Part shown: positions 19,039 through 27,682 of the stretch, piece after piece
How the letters are laid out: each line of letters starts with the position of its first letter
How positions within the stretch are numbered: position 1 is the first letter of the stretch
Translations under genes and position numbers: made by a program
Notes under the pieces: model-generated
The model's database searches: none
Told to the model about the DNA's origin: nothing
What the model saw: only the letters and a program-made list of their open reading frames with translations
NCBI RefSeq assembly: GCF_006346315.1
Contig: NZ_VDMR01000003.1
Coordinates: forward strand, 62,001 to 126,000
Reading direction: 5' to 3'
From: Nocardioides litoris
GTDB taxonomy: Bacteria; Actinomycetota; Actinomycetes; Propionibacteriales; Nocardioidaceae
DNA length: 64,000 bases

Positions 19039-20721
19039 ATGGACGAGGTCAGCGGGCACGCAGGAGAGCTGGCGGTCGCGGCCGCCCGGGCGCACGGTGT
19101 GGAGACGATGTTCACGCTCTCGGGCGCCCACGTCTTCCCCATGTACGACGGCGCGGTGAAGACCCAGCAGCAGGCCGAGCAGGCCGGGCCCGACGGCGAC
19201 GGCCCCCCGCCGGTCACGCTGCTCGACGTCCGCCACGAGCAGACCGCGGCCTTCGCCGCCGAGGCCACCGGCAAGCTCACGCGGGTGCCGGGCCTGGCCG
19301 TGCTGACCGCCGGACCGGGCGTGACCAACGGCGTCAGCGCGATCGCCCAGGCCCAGTTCGCGGGCTCGCCCATGGTCGTCGTCGGCGGCCGCGCCCCGCA
19401 GAACCGCTGGGGCAGCGGCAGCCTCCAGGAGCTCGACCAGCCGCCGATCGTGGCCTCCATCTCCAAGCACGCCGCGACCCTGGCCACGGCCGGCGACGTC
19501 CTCGGCGGCATGGACGAGGCGTTCCGGCTGGCCGGCAGCTCGCACCGCGGCCCGGTGTTCGTCGACGTGCCGATGGACGAGTTCTTCGCCTCCTCCTCGG
19601 GTCCGGCGCCGACCGGTGAGCGGCCCCGCGGCGCCGACCCCGACCCCGAGGCCGTTGCGCGCCTGGCCGCGCTGCTGGCCGGCGCCTCGCGGCCGGTGCT
19701 GGTGCTCGGCACCGACGTGTGGGCCGACGGCGCCGAGGAAGCCGCGCTGCGCCTCGTCGAGACCGCCGGCGTCCCCGCCATCACCAACGGCATGGGCCGC
19801 GGTGTCGTCCCCGGCGGCCACCGGCTGCTGGTGACCAAGGCCCGCAGCCAGGCGCTGAAGGAGTCCGACCTCGTCGTCGTGGTCGGCACCCCGCTCGACT
19901 TCCGGCTGGGCTACGGCGTCTTCGGCGACCCCGAGTCACCGACCCCCGTCGTCCACGTGGCCGACTCCCCCGGCCAGGTCTCGCGGCACGCCGACCTCGC
20001 CACCTCGGTCGCGGGCGACCTCACCGCGGTGCTCGACGGCGTGCTGGCCGCGCTCGAGCGCGGCCCGCGCTGGGACTTCACCGCCTGGGTCGCGACCCTC
20101 CAGGACACCGTCGCCCAGGCCACCGAGCGCGACCGCGCCCTGCTCACGGCCGAGGCCGACCCGATCCACCCCGCCCGCATCTACGGCGAGCTGGTGCCGC
20201 GCCTGGCCGACGACGCCGTCGTCATCGGCGACGGCGGCGACTTCGTGTCCTTCGCCGGCAAGTACGTCGAGCCCAAGCGCCCCGGCGGCTGGCTCGACCC
20301 CGGCCCCTACGGTTGCCTCGGCGCCGGGCTCGGCGCCGCCATCGCCGCGCGCATCGCCCGCCCGTCGGCGCAGGTCGTGCTGCTGCTCGGCGACGGCGCG
20401 GCCGGCTTCTCGCTCATGGACGTCGACACCCTCGTCCGCCACGGCCTGCCCGTCGTCATGGTCATGGGCAACAACGCCGCGTGGGGCCTGGAGAAGGGCC
20501 CGATGCAGATGCTCTACGGCTACGACGTCGTGGCCGACCTCGCCCCCCGCACGGCCTACGACGGCGTGGTCAAGGCCCTCGGCGGGGCCGGCGAGACCGT
20601 GACCGACCCGCGCCAGATCGGGCCGGCCCTCGACCGCGCCTTCGCCTCCGGCGTGCCCTACCTGGTCAACGTCATCACCGACGTCGACGCGGCCTACCCA
20701 CGCTCCACCTTCGGGATCTGA
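19039..20721 (+). CDS. Thiamine-pyrophosphate enzyme, acetolactate synthase-like
   Basis: The protein has 560 residues with the three-domain layout of the acetolactate synthase/2-hydroxyacyl-CoA lyase family. The N-terminal PYR domain carries the catalytic Glu in DVRHEQTAAFAAEATGKL, and a central domain follows. The PP domain has the TPP motif GDGAAGFSLMDVDTLVRHGLPVVMVMGNN (GDG...NN, around residues 452-480). There is no adjacent ilvN small subunit and no ilvC, which argues against a branched-chain amino acid role. A 2-hydroxyacyl-CoA lyase or other carboligase is equally possible. Confidence 0.85.
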   Translation: MDEVSGHAGELAVAAARAHGVETMFTLSGAHVFPMYDGAVKTQQQAEQAGPDGDGPPPVTLLDVRHEQTAAFAAEATGKLTRVPGLAVLTAGPGVTNGVSAIAQAQFAGSPMVVVGGRAPQNRWGSGSLQELDQPPIVASISKHAATLATAGDVLGGMDEAFRLAGSSHRGPVFVDVPMDEFFASSSGPAPTGERPRGADPDPEAVARLAALLAGASRPVLVLGTDVWADGAEEAALRLVETAGVPAITNGMGRGVVPGGHRLLVTKARSQALKESDLVVVVGTPLDFRLGYGVFGDPESPTPVVHVADSPGQVSRHADLATSVAGDLTAVLDGVLAALERGPRWDFTAWVATLQDTVAQATERDRALLTAEADPIHPARIYGELVPRLADDAVVIGDGGDFVSFAGKYVEPKRPGGWLDPGPYGCLGAGLGAAIAARIARPSAQVVLLLGDGAAGFSLMDVDTLVRHGLPVVMVMGNNAAWGLEKGPMQMLYGYDVVADLAPRTAYDGVVKALGGAGETVTDPRQIGPALDRAFASGVPYLVNVITDVDAAYPRSTFGI

Positions 20722-20732
20722 GCCGGGACCCG

Positions 20733-21221
20733 ATGGCGTTCGACATCCGTCGGATCGCGCCCGCCGACCACGAGGAGGCCGCCGCGGCGCTCCTCGCGGC
20801 GTACGCCGACCACATCCGCGCCGAGCCGGCGTACGCCGAGCGGCTGGCCGACCTGGGCTCGCGCGACCGCGAGGCCGAGGTCTGGGTGGCAGCCGACGGC
20901 CCGCAGGTGCTCGGCACGGTGACGTTCTGCCCGCCCGGGTCGCCCTACCGGGAGGTCGCACGTGACGACGAGGGCGAGTTCCGGATGCTGGCCGTGCACC
21001 CGGCCGCCCAGGGCCGGGGGGTCGGCCGGGCCCTCACCGAGCTGGCGCTCACGGAGTCACGGCGCCGCGGGTTCGCCGCGGTGGCCCTGTCGAGCACCAC
21101 GACCATGACCACCGCCCACCGCCTCTACGAGAGCCTCGGCTTCGTCCGCGACCCCGCCCGCGACTGGACGCCTGCGCCCGGGGTCGACCTGCTCGTCTAC
21201 CGCCTGGAGCTGCACCCGTGA
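20733..21221 (+). CDS. GNAT-family N-acetyltransferase
   Basis: The 162-residue protein has the GNAT core: FRMLAVHPAAQGRGVGRAL is the acetyl-CoA loop (Q/RxxGxG/A), followed by AHRLYESLGFVRD. The acceptor substrate is unknown. It starts 11 bases after the TPP-enzyme stop, and its stop overlaps the next gene's GTG (GTGA), so it belongs to a tight operon. Confidence 0.9.
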   Translation: MAFDIRRIAPADHEEAAAALLAAYADHIRAEPAYAERLADLGSRDREAEVWVAADGPQVLGTVTFCPPGSPYREVARDDEGEFRMLAVHPAAQGRGVGRALTELALTESRRRGFAAVALSSTTTMTTAHRLYESLGFVRDPARDWTPAPGVDLLVYRLELHP

Positions 21222-21586
21222 GCCTCACCTTCACCGTCACCGACGACGACACCGCCGCGGCCCTCGGCTCGGGCTCGCTGCCCGTGCTGGCCACACCGCG
21301 GCTGCTGGCCTGGCTCGAGGCCGCCACCTGCGCCGAGCTCGAGCCGGACCTGGCGGAGGGCTCGACGAGCGTGGGCACGCGGGTCGACCTCCAGCACCAG
21401 GCCGCCTCCCCCGTCGGCCAGCGGGTCGAGGTCACCGCGTCCTCGGCGTACGTCGACGGCCGGCTGCACCGCTTCACCGTCGCGGCCCGCCACGTGGGCG
21501 AGGACGGCGCGGCCGGCAAGGTCGTGGCTTCGGGCGAGGTCACCCGCGTCGTGGTCGACGCCGAGCGCTTCCTGGGCCGCCTCTAG
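21218..21586 (+). CDS. Hotdog-fold thioesterase, FlK-like
   Basis: The 122-residue protein resembles the fluoroacetyl-CoA thioesterase (FlK)-like hotdog family: the ATPRLLAWLEAATCAEL helix, then SVGTRVDLQHQAASPVGQRVEVTA. The position of the Glu/His catalytic residues is only partly recognisable. It presumably hydrolyses an acyl-CoA, with unknown substrate. The GTG start overlaps the acetyltransferase stop by four bases. Confidence 0.8.
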   Translation: MSLTFTVTDDDTAAALGSGSLPVLATPRLLAWLEAATCAELEPDLAEGSTSVGTRVDLQHQAASPVGQRVEVTASSAYVDGRLHRFTVAARHVGEDGAAGKVVASGEVTRVVVDAERFLGRL

Positions 21587-21610
21587 GAACGCAGCGCGGG
21601 GGGAACGCAA

Positions 21611-21638
21611 CGACCCCCGGTCGGAGGACCGGGGGTCG
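21611..21638. terminator. Bidirectional stem-loop terminator
   Basis: CGACCCCCGGTC and GACCGGGGGTCG form a perfect 12-bp stem with a GGAG loop. It lies between the convergent thioesterase and bL37 genes and can serve both. Confidence 0.85.
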
Positions 21639-21656
21639 GGAGCACTGAGCGTCGGC

Positions 21657-21731
21657 TCAGGTGTTGGGGCGCTTGCCGTGGTTGGCGCCCTTCTTGCGAC
21701 GCGAGCGACGCTTGCGGCCGGTCTTGCCCAT
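21657..21731 (-). CDS. Ribosomal protein bL37 (24 residues)
   Basis: A 25-codon frame encodes MGKTGRKRRSRRKKGANHGK followed by RPNT. The very basic composition and the ANHGKRPN ending match bL37, a small actinobacterial 50S protein known from mycobacterial ribosomes. GGGAGGTCATC upstream of the ATG is a strong ribosome binding site. It ends just before a strong terminator and begins ~85 bases downstream of the RsrA stop. It is too short for most automatic gene callers. Confidence 0.9.
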   Translation of the reverse strand: MGKTGRKRRSRRKKGANHGKRPNT

Positions 21732-21816
21732 GATGACCTCCCGGTCGAGCGGTGGTTGTGAACGGTCCAGTGTCCCAGGTGAGCCGGGCGCGGCCCAATC
21801 CGGGGCCTCGGTGCGC

Positions 21817-22134
21817 TCAGCCCTCCACGCGACTGGTGCTGGCGATCTGCACCTGCACCTCGCGGATGCGCAGCCGCACCCGGTCGCGCAGGTCGGCCGG
21901 GGCGACCTCGGTGCACGACCGCGCCACGACCGCCTTCACGGTGCGCTGGAGGTCGTACTTGACCAGGCACGGGTTGCAGGTGTCGAGGTGCACCCGCACC
22001 GCGGCGCAGTCGGCGTCGTCGAGCTCGTTGTCGAGGAAGTAGACGATCTGCTCGAGGAAGTCGGCACAGTCCTGGTCGGCGTGCGCGTGCTCGTGCATCC
22101 GGTCGCTCATCCGGTCGCTCATCGGGTCGCTCAT
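21817..22134 (-). CDS. rsrA: Zinc-binding redox anti-sigma factor, RsrA/RshA type
   Basis: The 105-residue product has the ZAS signature H-x3-C-x2-C in VHLDTCNPC, with an upstream Cys in [19 protein letters not shown] and a His-rich start. In this family zinc is bound until disulfide stress ejects it and frees the sigma factor. The ATG overlaps the sigma stop by four bases, the standard coupling for this pair. The start region is odd: three near-identical 12-bp units give [13 protein letters not shown] with four in-frame ATGs, so the exact start is uncertain. Confidence 0.92.
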   Translation of the reverse strand: MSDPMSDRMSDRMHEHAHADQDCADFLEQIVYFLDNELDDADCAAVRVHLDTCNPCLVKYDLQRTVKAVVARSCTEVAPADLRDRVRLRIREVQVQIASTSRVEG

Positions 22135-22772
22135 CGGGTCTTCGCCTCCACGGTCGCGGCGGGCAGCAGGTCGTGGGCACGCACGTGGTCGGCGAGCATG
22201 TCGCGCAGCTGGCGGCGCCCCCGGTGCAGGCGCGACATCACCGTGCCGATGGGCGTCTCCATGATCTCGGCGATCTCCTTGTAGGCGAACCCCTCGACGT
22301 CGGCCAGGTAGACCGCCAGCCGGAACTCCTCGGGCAGCCGCTGCAGGGCGTCCTTGACCTGGGAGTCGGGCAGGTGCTCCAGCGCCTCCATCTCGGCCGA
22401 CTTCAAGCCGCTGGAGCTGTGCGACTCGGCACGGGCGAGCTGCCAGTCCTCCACGTCCTCCGACATCGACTGCTGCGGCTGCCGCTGCTTCTTGCGGTAG
22501 GTGTTGATGAAGGTGTTCGTCAGGATCCGGTAGAGCCAGGCCTTGAGGTTGGTGCCCGGCTTGAACTGGTGGAACGCCGAGTAGGCCTTGGCGAAGGTCT
22601 CCTGCACCAGGTCCTCGGCGTCAGCGGGGTTGCGGGTCATCCGCATCGCCGCGGAGTAGAGCTGGTCGAGGTAGGGCAGCGCGTCGCGCTCGAAGCGCAG
22701 CGAGCGCTCTGCCTCGGTCTCGGTCTCGACGTCCACGGGGACGTCGACGGGGTCGGGCTCGATCTCGGTCAT
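22131..22772 (-). CDS. sigR: ECF sigma factor SigR/SigH (disulfide stress)
   Basis: The 213-residue protein has region 2 ([58 protein letters not shown]) and region 4 ([44 protein letters not shown]), matching SigR/SigH. It turns on thioredoxin and mycothiol genes after thiol oxidation. The ATG at 22772 was chosen because a SigR-type promoter at 22829-22856 would place the transcript start near 22822, leaving little room for the longer start at 22829. It is the first gene of the sigR-rsrA unit. Confidence 0.95.
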   Translation of the reverse strand: MTEIEPDPVDVPVDVETETEAERSLRFERDALPYLDQLYSAAMRMTRNPADAEDLVQETFAKAYSAFHQFKPGTNLKAWLYRILTNTFINTYRKKQRQPQQSMSEDVEDWQLARAESHSSSGLKSAEMEALEHLPDSQVKDALQRLPEEFRLAVYLADVEGFAYKEIAEIMETPIGTVMSRLHRGRRQLRDMLADHVRAHDLLPAATVEAKTR

Positions 22773-22828
22773 CGCGTCCCAGCCTACGTCGGCGACCGGG
22801 CGCTCCAGCAGTGCCATCACGACCTGCA

Positions 22829-22856
22829 CAACACCTCACCGGCGCGCGGGATTCCC
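22829..22856 (-). promoter_or_regulatory. SigR-type autoregulatory promoter
   Basis: On the minus strand GGGAAT (22856-22851) is followed after exactly 18 bases by GTTG (22832-22829). This equals the SigR/SigH consensus GGGAAT-N18-GTT. It is ~57 bases upstream of the sigR ATG and lies inside the end of the hydrolase gene. Confidence 0.85.
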
Positions 22857-23486
22857 GACCACCTCGCGCACGATCCAGCCCAGCACCGCCTCGACCAGCA
22901 GGTCGAGCGCGTCGTCCTGCGACAGCACCCCCCGCTTGGGCACCACGAAGGAGTGGTCGGCGCCCGGGACGGGCACGACCTCGACGTCGTCGGGGAACTC
23001 CTCGGGGCGCCCCATCGTGTCCCGCTCGCCCTGCACCACGAGCGTCGGCAGCCGGGCGCCGCGCAGCTCGTCGAGGCGCGACTTCTCCGGCTTGCCCGGC
23101 GGGTGCAGCGGGAACGCCAGGGCCAGCGCCCCGACGGCCCCGAGCCTCCTGGCCGTCCGGCACGCCGACCGGGCGCCGGCCGACCGGCCACCCACCACCA
23201 GCGGCGAGCGGGTGCGCAGCTTGTCGGCCCCCGCGACCAGGGCCGCGTCGAGGGTCGGCGGCGCGGTCGCGACCTTGCGCCCGGCCCGCACCCACGGCTG
23301 CTCGAAGCGCACGACCGTGACGTCGTTGCGCGGCAGGGCGTGGGCCAGCGCGGCCAGGTCGGGCGTCTCGATGCCGGCCCCGGCGCCGTGGCCGAGCAGG
23401 ACGGTCGCGATCGGGCGGCGGGCCCGGTCGGTGACGAGCCGGCCCTCGCCGTACGGCGTGTCGACGAGCAGCTCGGTGCTGGTCAC
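22836..23486 (-). CDS. Alpha/beta hydrolase, KAT (dienelactone hydrolase-like) family
   Basis: The 216-residue protein has the small alpha/beta hydrolase pattern VLLGHGAGAG (oxyanion region), VVGGRSAGARSA with the nucleophile Ser in GxSxG-like GRSAG, and VVPVPGADHSFVVPK with the catalytic His. The family has no firm biochemical role. The GTG start overlaps the SRAP gene stop by four bases, so the two are coupled. Its 3' end contains the sigR promoter. Confidence 0.85.
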   Translation of the reverse strand: MTSTELLVDTPYGEGRLVTDRARRPIATVLLGHGAGAGIETPDLAALAHALPRNDVTVVRFEQPWVRAGRKVATAPPTLDAALVAGADKLRTRSPLVVGGRSAGARSACRTARRLGAVGALALAFPLHPPGKPEKSRLDELRGARLPTLVVQGERDTMGRPEEFPDDVEVVPVPGADHSFVVPKRGVLSQDDALDLLVEAVLGWIVREVVGNPARR

Positions 23487-24253
23487 AGCAGCGTCCCCTC
23501 CTCGCCGTCCCCGTCGAGGGGCAGCGGCTCGACCAGCTCGGGCCCGTTGTTGCGCACGTTGCCGACCGCCGGGGAGACGGGGAACGCCTCGAGCCGGCCC
23601 GGCGCCGCCGGGACCAGCAGGTCGAGCAGGTCGTCGCGCGGGGCGTCCGGGGCCAGCCAGGCCCCCCACTTCTCGCGCTCCACCATCAGCGGCATCCGGT
23701 CGTGGATGCGGCCGAGGTCGTCGGGGGCATCGGTGGTGATGACCGTGCAGGTCCAGCGGAACCGCCGCGGGTCGTCGTCGTCGCGGGTGGGGTCGCGCCA
23801 GATCTCGTAGAGCCCGGCCATGGCCAGGACACCCCCGTTGGCGGGCCGGATGAAGAACGGCTGCTTGGCGCCCTTCCCACCCTTCCCTCCGCCCTCGGTC
23901 GGGTACCACTCGTAGTAGCCGTCGGCGGGGAGCAGGCAGCGCCGCGAGGCGAACGCCTTGCGGAAGGCCGGCTTCTCCGCGACGGTCTCCATCCGGGCGT
24001 TGATCATCCGGCTGCCGATCGCGGGGTCCTTGGCCCACGACGGCACCAGGCCCCACCGCAGCACCCGCAGCTGGCGCTGGGCCGGCTCCGCGCGATCGTC
24101 CTTGGCCGGTCGCTCGAGGACGGCGTACACCGCCTTGGTGGGGGCGACGTTCCAGTCGGGCCCCGGCGGGTCCTCCTCCAGGCGCGTCTCGAGGACGTCG
24201 AACTCCTCCGCGAGGTCGTCGGGGCGCCGCGTCGAGGCGTACCTGCCGCACAT
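23483..24253 (-). CDS. SRAP-family protein (YedK/HMCES), abasic-site DNA shield
   Basis: The 256-residue protein begins MCGRYA; Cys2, exposed after Met removal, forms the thiazolidine crosslink to abasic sites in this family. Other motifs are WNVAPTK, RWGLVPSWAKD, NARMETVAEKPAFRKAF and RCLLPADGYYEWY, and a catalytic His region is in GRIHDRMPLM. The internal segment GGGKGGKGAK is a short flexible insert. It protects single-stranded DNA from breakage at abasic sites. It is divergent from a doxX-like gene, with aroA beyond, as in mycobacteria. Confidence 0.94.
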   Translation of the reverse strand: MCGRYASTRRPDDLAEEFDVLETRLEEDPPGPDWNVAPTKAVYAVLERPAKDDRAEPAQRQLRVLRWGLVPSWAKDPAIGSRMINARMETVAEKPAFRKAFASRRCLLPADGYYEWYPTEGGGKGGKGAKQPFFIRPANGGVLAMAGLYEIWRDPTRDDDDPRRFRWTCTVITTDAPDDLGRIHDRMPLMVEREKWGAWLAPDAPRDDLLDLLVPAAPGRLEAFPVSPAVGNVRNNGPELVEPLPLDGDGEEGTLL

Positions 24254-24415
24254 GGCTCCGATCCTAGGGAACCGCCGACCCGGACGGGGCGGCGCCGGAC
24301 GACGCCGCCCGCCGCCCGCACACCGCCGGCTCCCCTCGGACAGATCGGCGATCCCAGGCGTCCACCTGCCTCGAGGGGTGGCCAGCGGCGGCGCGCGGTC
24401 CCCTAGGTTGGTCGC

Positions 24416-24919
24416 ATGAGCCTGAGCCGCCTCGTCGCCCGTCCCCTCATCGCCTCCGGCATCCTCTACGGAGCCCAGGGCGTGCTGCGCAACCCGGCGC
24501 CGGTCGCGCCCAAGGCCGCCCCGGTGACCGACAAGATCGTCCCGGCGGCCCAGCGTGCGGGCCTGCCGCTGCCCGAGGACACCGTGCAGCTGGTCCGGCT
24601 CAACGCGGCCGCCCAGATCGTCGGCGCGCTCGCCATCGGCACCGGCCGGGCCCCGCGCCTGGGCGCCGCGATCGTCGCCGCCTCCCTGGTGCCGACCACC
24701 ATCGCGGGCCACGCGTTCTGGGCCGAGTCCGACCCGGCGGCCAAGAAGACGCACACCCTGCAGTTCTTCAAGAACCTCACCATGATCGGCTCGCTGATCG
24801 TCGTGGCCGGTGACACCGACGGCAAGCCCGGCGTCGCGTGGCGCACCCGTCGCGCCGCCAAGGACGCCCAGCGCGAGGCCAAGCACCTGCGCACGGTGGC
24901 CAAGGCCAAGGTCTCCTGA
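24416..24919 (+). CDS. DoxX-family membrane protein
   Basis: The 167-residue protein has three to four hydrophobic segments and the DoxX pattern [21 protein letters not shown], then [22 protein letters not shown] and [29 protein letters not shown]. Some DoxX proteins work with superoxide dismutase and thiol systems at the membrane; a role here is not shown. The C-terminal ~30 residues are basic and cytoplasmic. The stop is one base before the aroA start. Confidence 0.88.
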   Translation: MSLSRLVARPLIASGILYGAQGVLRNPAPVAPKAAPVTDKIVPAAQRAGLPLPEDTVQLVRLNAAAQIVGALAIGTGRAPRLGAAIVAASLVPTTIAGHAFWAESDPAAKKTHTLQFFKNLTMIGSLIVVAGDTDGKPGVAWRTRRAAKDAQREAKHLRTVAKAKVS

Positions 24920-24920
24920 G

Positions 24921-26222
24921 TTGGCGGACGCCCCCGCCGCTCGTCCGGTCGACCCCTGGCCGGCTCCCCGCGTGCGGGAGCCGGTCGAGGCGACCGTCTC
25001 CCTGCCGGGCAGCAAGTCGCTGGCCAACCGTGCGCTCGTGCTCGCGGCGATCGCCGACGGGCCCTCCGTCGTACGCCGGGCGCTGCGGTCGCGCGACACG
25101 CTCCTGATGGCGTCCGGGCTGTCCGCGCTCGGCTCGGCCGTCGACACGGCCGAGGCCGACTGGCCGGTCACGCCGGGCCCCTTCGACCGCGACGCCGCGG
25201 TCGACTGCGGGCTCGCGGGGACGGTGATGCGCTTCGTGCCGCCGATCGCCGGGCTGTCCTCCGGGGCGGTGGCCTTCGACGGCGACCCCCACATGCGCCA
25301 GCGACCGGTGGGCGAGGTGCTGACGGCCCTGACGGCCCTGGGCGTCGAGGTCGACGACGGCGGGCGCGGCGGGCTGCCCTTCACCGTGCGCGGCACCGGC
25401 TCGGTGCCCGGCGGCACGGTGACCATCGACGCCTCGGCGTCCTCGCAGTTCGTCTCCGCGCTGCTGCTGGCCGGCGCCCGCTTCGAGCGCGGCGTCGACG
25501 TCCGCCACGACGGCAAGCCGGTCCCCTCCCTCCCCCACATCGAGATGACCGTCGCGGTGCTGCGCGAGCGCGGCGTCGAGGTCGACGACTCCGAGCCCAA
25601 CCGCTGGACCGTCGCGCCCGGCCCCGTCGGTGCCGTCGACACCACCGTCGAGCCCGACCTGTCCAACGCCGCTCCGTTCCTGGCCCTGGCCGCCCTCAGC
25701 GGCGGGCGGGTCACCGTGCGCGACTGGCCGGCGAGCACGACCCAGCCCGGCGACGAGCTGCGCACGATCCTGGCCCTCATGGGCTGCACCGTCGAGACCA
25801 CCGACGACGGCCTGCAGGTCATCGGCGCCGACCGGCTGCAGGGCGTCGACCTCGACCTCCACGACGTCGGCGAGCTCACCCCGGCCGTGGCCGCCCTGTG
25901 CGCCCTGGCCGAGGGGCCGTCCCACCTGCGCGGCATCGCCCACATCCGCGGCCACGAGACCGATCGGCTCGCCGCGCTCGCCACCGAGCTGACCGGCCTC
26001 GGCGCCGAGGTCGTCGAGCACCCCGACGGGCTGTCGATCACGCCGCGTCCGCTGCGGGCTGGGGTCTGGCACACCTACGCCGACCACCGCATGGCCCACG
26101 CCGGGGTGATCATCGGCGCGGCCACCGACGGTGTGCTCGTCGAGGACGTCGCCACCACGAGCAAGACGTTCCCCGACTTCGCGGGCTTCTGGTCCGGGGT
26201 CGTCGGCGCCGGGCCCGCCTGA
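24921..26222 (+). CDS. aroA: 3-phosphoshikimate 1-carboxyvinyltransferase (EPSP synthase)
   Basis: The 433-residue enzyme makes EPSP from shikimate 3-phosphate and phosphoenolpyruvate in aromatic amino acid synthesis. Motifs: [16 protein letters not shown] (residues ~26-41), [31 protein letters not shown], and the C-terminal HETDRLAAL and [12 protein letters not shown]. The start is a TTG at 24921, one base after the DoxX stop; no ATG or GTG in frame gives a full N-terminus. It is followed by rsgA four bases on, the same pairing as in mycobacteria. Confidence 0.96.
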   Translation: MADAPAARPVDPWPAPRVREPVEATVSLPGSKSLANRALVLAAIADGPSVVRRALRSRDTLLMASGLSALGSAVDTAEADWPVTPGPFDRDAAVDCGLAGTVMRFVPPIAGLSSGAVAFDGDPHMRQRPVGEVLTALTALGVEVDDGGRGGLPFTVRGTGSVPGGTVTIDASASSQFVSALLLAGARFERGVDVRHDGKPVPSLPHIEMTVAVLRERGVEVDDSEPNRWTVAPGPVGAVDTTVEPDLSNAAPFLALAALSGGRVTVRDWPASTTQPGDELRTILALMGCTVETTDDGLQVIGADRLQGVDLDLHDVGELTPAVAALCALAEGPSHLRGIAHIRGHETDRLAALATELTGLGAEVVEHPDGLSITPRPLRAGVWHTYADHRMAHAGVIIGAATDGVLVEDVATTSKTFPDFAGFWSGVVGAGPA

Positions 26223-26225
26223 GCC

Positions 26226-27227
26226 ATGTCCGGGCGCTACTCCGACCACGACCCCGAGCACTACGAGCGACCCCGCCGCCGCACCCGGCCGCGCACCAAG
26301 GAGCGCCCGACCTACGACGACGCCGTCGACGGCGTGGTCGTCACCGTCGACCGCGGCCGCTTCACGCTGCTGGTCGACGGCACCACGGTGCTCGCGGTCA
26401 AGGCCCGCCCGCTCGGGCGCAAGGGCGTCGTGGTCGGCGACCGGGTGCGGGTCGTCGGCGACACCTCGGGCGAGGAGGGCGCCCTGGCCCGCATCGTCGA
26501 GGTCGTCGACCGCACCACCACCCTGCGGCGCACCGCCGACGACGACGACCCGGTCGAGCGCGTGGTCGTGGCCAACGCCGACCAGCTCGTCGTCGTCACC
26601 GCCCTGGCCGACCCCGACCCGCAGCCGCGCCTCATCGACCGCGCCCTCGTGGCGGCGTACGACGCGGGCATGGCGCCCCTGCTCTGCCTGACCAAGTCCG
26701 ACCTGCGCGGCCCCGACGAGCTCCTCGACACCTACCGTGCGCTCGGGGTGCCGTGGGTGGTCACCCGCCGCGGTGGCGAGCTCGACGCGGTGCGCGAGCG
26801 CCTGGCCGGCCGCACCAGCGTGCTGGTCGGGTCGAGCGGCGTCGGCAAGTCGACGCTGGTCAACGCCCTCGTGCCCGACGCCGGCCGCGAGGTCGGCCGG
26901 GTCAACACCGTCACCGGGCGGGGCCGCCACACCAGCACCTCGGCCTACCTGCTGCCGCTGCCCGACCACGACGGCGTCACCGGGGGCTGGATCATCGACA
27001 CCCCCGGCATCCGCTCCTTCGGCCTCGCGCACGTCAGGCCCGAGGACCTCATCGACGCCTTCCCCGACCTCGCCGAGCTGACCGGGGACTGCCCGCGCGG
27101 CTGCACCCACGGCGACGACGAGCCCGAGTGCGGGCTCGACGACGCGCTCGAGCGCGGCGAGGCCGACCCCGACCGGGTCGCGTCGTTCCGCCGCCTGCTC
27201 GCCGCGCGGTCAGGTCAGGACTGGTAG
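26226..27227 (+). CDS. rsgA: Ribosome small-subunit GTPase RsgA
   Basis: The 333-residue GTPase has the circularly permuted order G4 (TKSD, ~162), G1 (GSSGVGKST, ~203), G3 (DTPGI). The N-terminal OB domain is VDGVVVTVDRGRFTLLVDG, and the C-terminal zinc knuckle has Cys/His residues in DCPRGCTHGDDEPEC. It helps late maturation of the 30S subunit. It begins four bases after the aroA stop. Its 3' end overlaps the DUF2231 gene on the opposite strand by 13 bases. Confidence 0.95.
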   Translation: MSGRYSDHDPEHYERPRRRTRPRTKERPTYDDAVDGVVVTVDRGRFTLLVDGTTVLAVKARPLGRKGVVVGDRVRVVGDTSGEEGALARIVEVVDRTTTLRRTADDDDPVERVVVANADQLVVVTALADPDPQPRLIDRALVAAYDAGMAPLLCLTKSDLRGPDELLDTYRALGVPWVVTRRGGELDAVRERLAGRTSVLVGSSGVGKSTLVNALVPDAGREVGRVNTVTGRGRHTSTSAYLLPLPDHDGVTGGWIIDTPGIRSFGLAHVRPEDLIDAFPDLAELTGDCPRGCTHGDDEPECGLDDALERGEADPDRVASFRRLLAARSGQDW

Positions 27228-27673
27228 CCCGCCCACTTCAGCTCCGCGCCCGCGTCGCCGGTGAGCACGGTGTAGACCAGGGTCAGCACACCGAGCGCGG
27301 CCACGCCGACGCCGAGGGCGATCCGCGTCGCGCCGGTGCGGGTGTGCAGCCAGGCCGCGCCGAAGCTGACCAGCGCCAGCACGGTCACCGAGATGCGCAG
27401 CACCCCGGCCCGCTCCTCGTGGGTCTCCAGCAGCGCCGCCCGGGCGGGGTCGGTGTAGAAGGTCGGGTTGGCCTCCTCCACGCTCTCGCCGGAGAAGTAG
27501 GCCACCCAGATCGAGACCAGGGCGATCGCGGCGACGCCGACCAGCGGCCACCGCAGCCAGTCACGCCACCTCGGCACGGCGGCGTAGAGCACCGCGGCCA
27601 GGCCGGCGAGGGGGCCGAAGACGACGGCCGCGTGGACGACGAGAGCGTGCAGCGGCAGCCCGTTGATCGACAT
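27215..27673 (-). CDS. DUF2231-type small membrane protein
   Basis: The 152-residue protein has four hydrophobic segments and starts MSINGLPLHALVVHAAVVFGPLAG, with the paired His residues typical of DUF2231 membrane proteins. These His could bind heme or metal; function is unknown. It is divergent from hisN and convergent with rsgA. Confidence 0.8.
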   Translation of the reverse strand: MSINGLPLHALVVHAAVVFGPLAGLAAVLYAAVPRWRDWLRWPLVGVAAIALVSIWVAYFSGESVEEANPTFYTDPARAALLETHEERAGVLRISVTVLALVSFGAAWLHTRTGATRIALGVGVAALGVLTLVYTVLTGDAGAELKWAGYQS

Positions 27674-27682
27674 GGATGAAGG

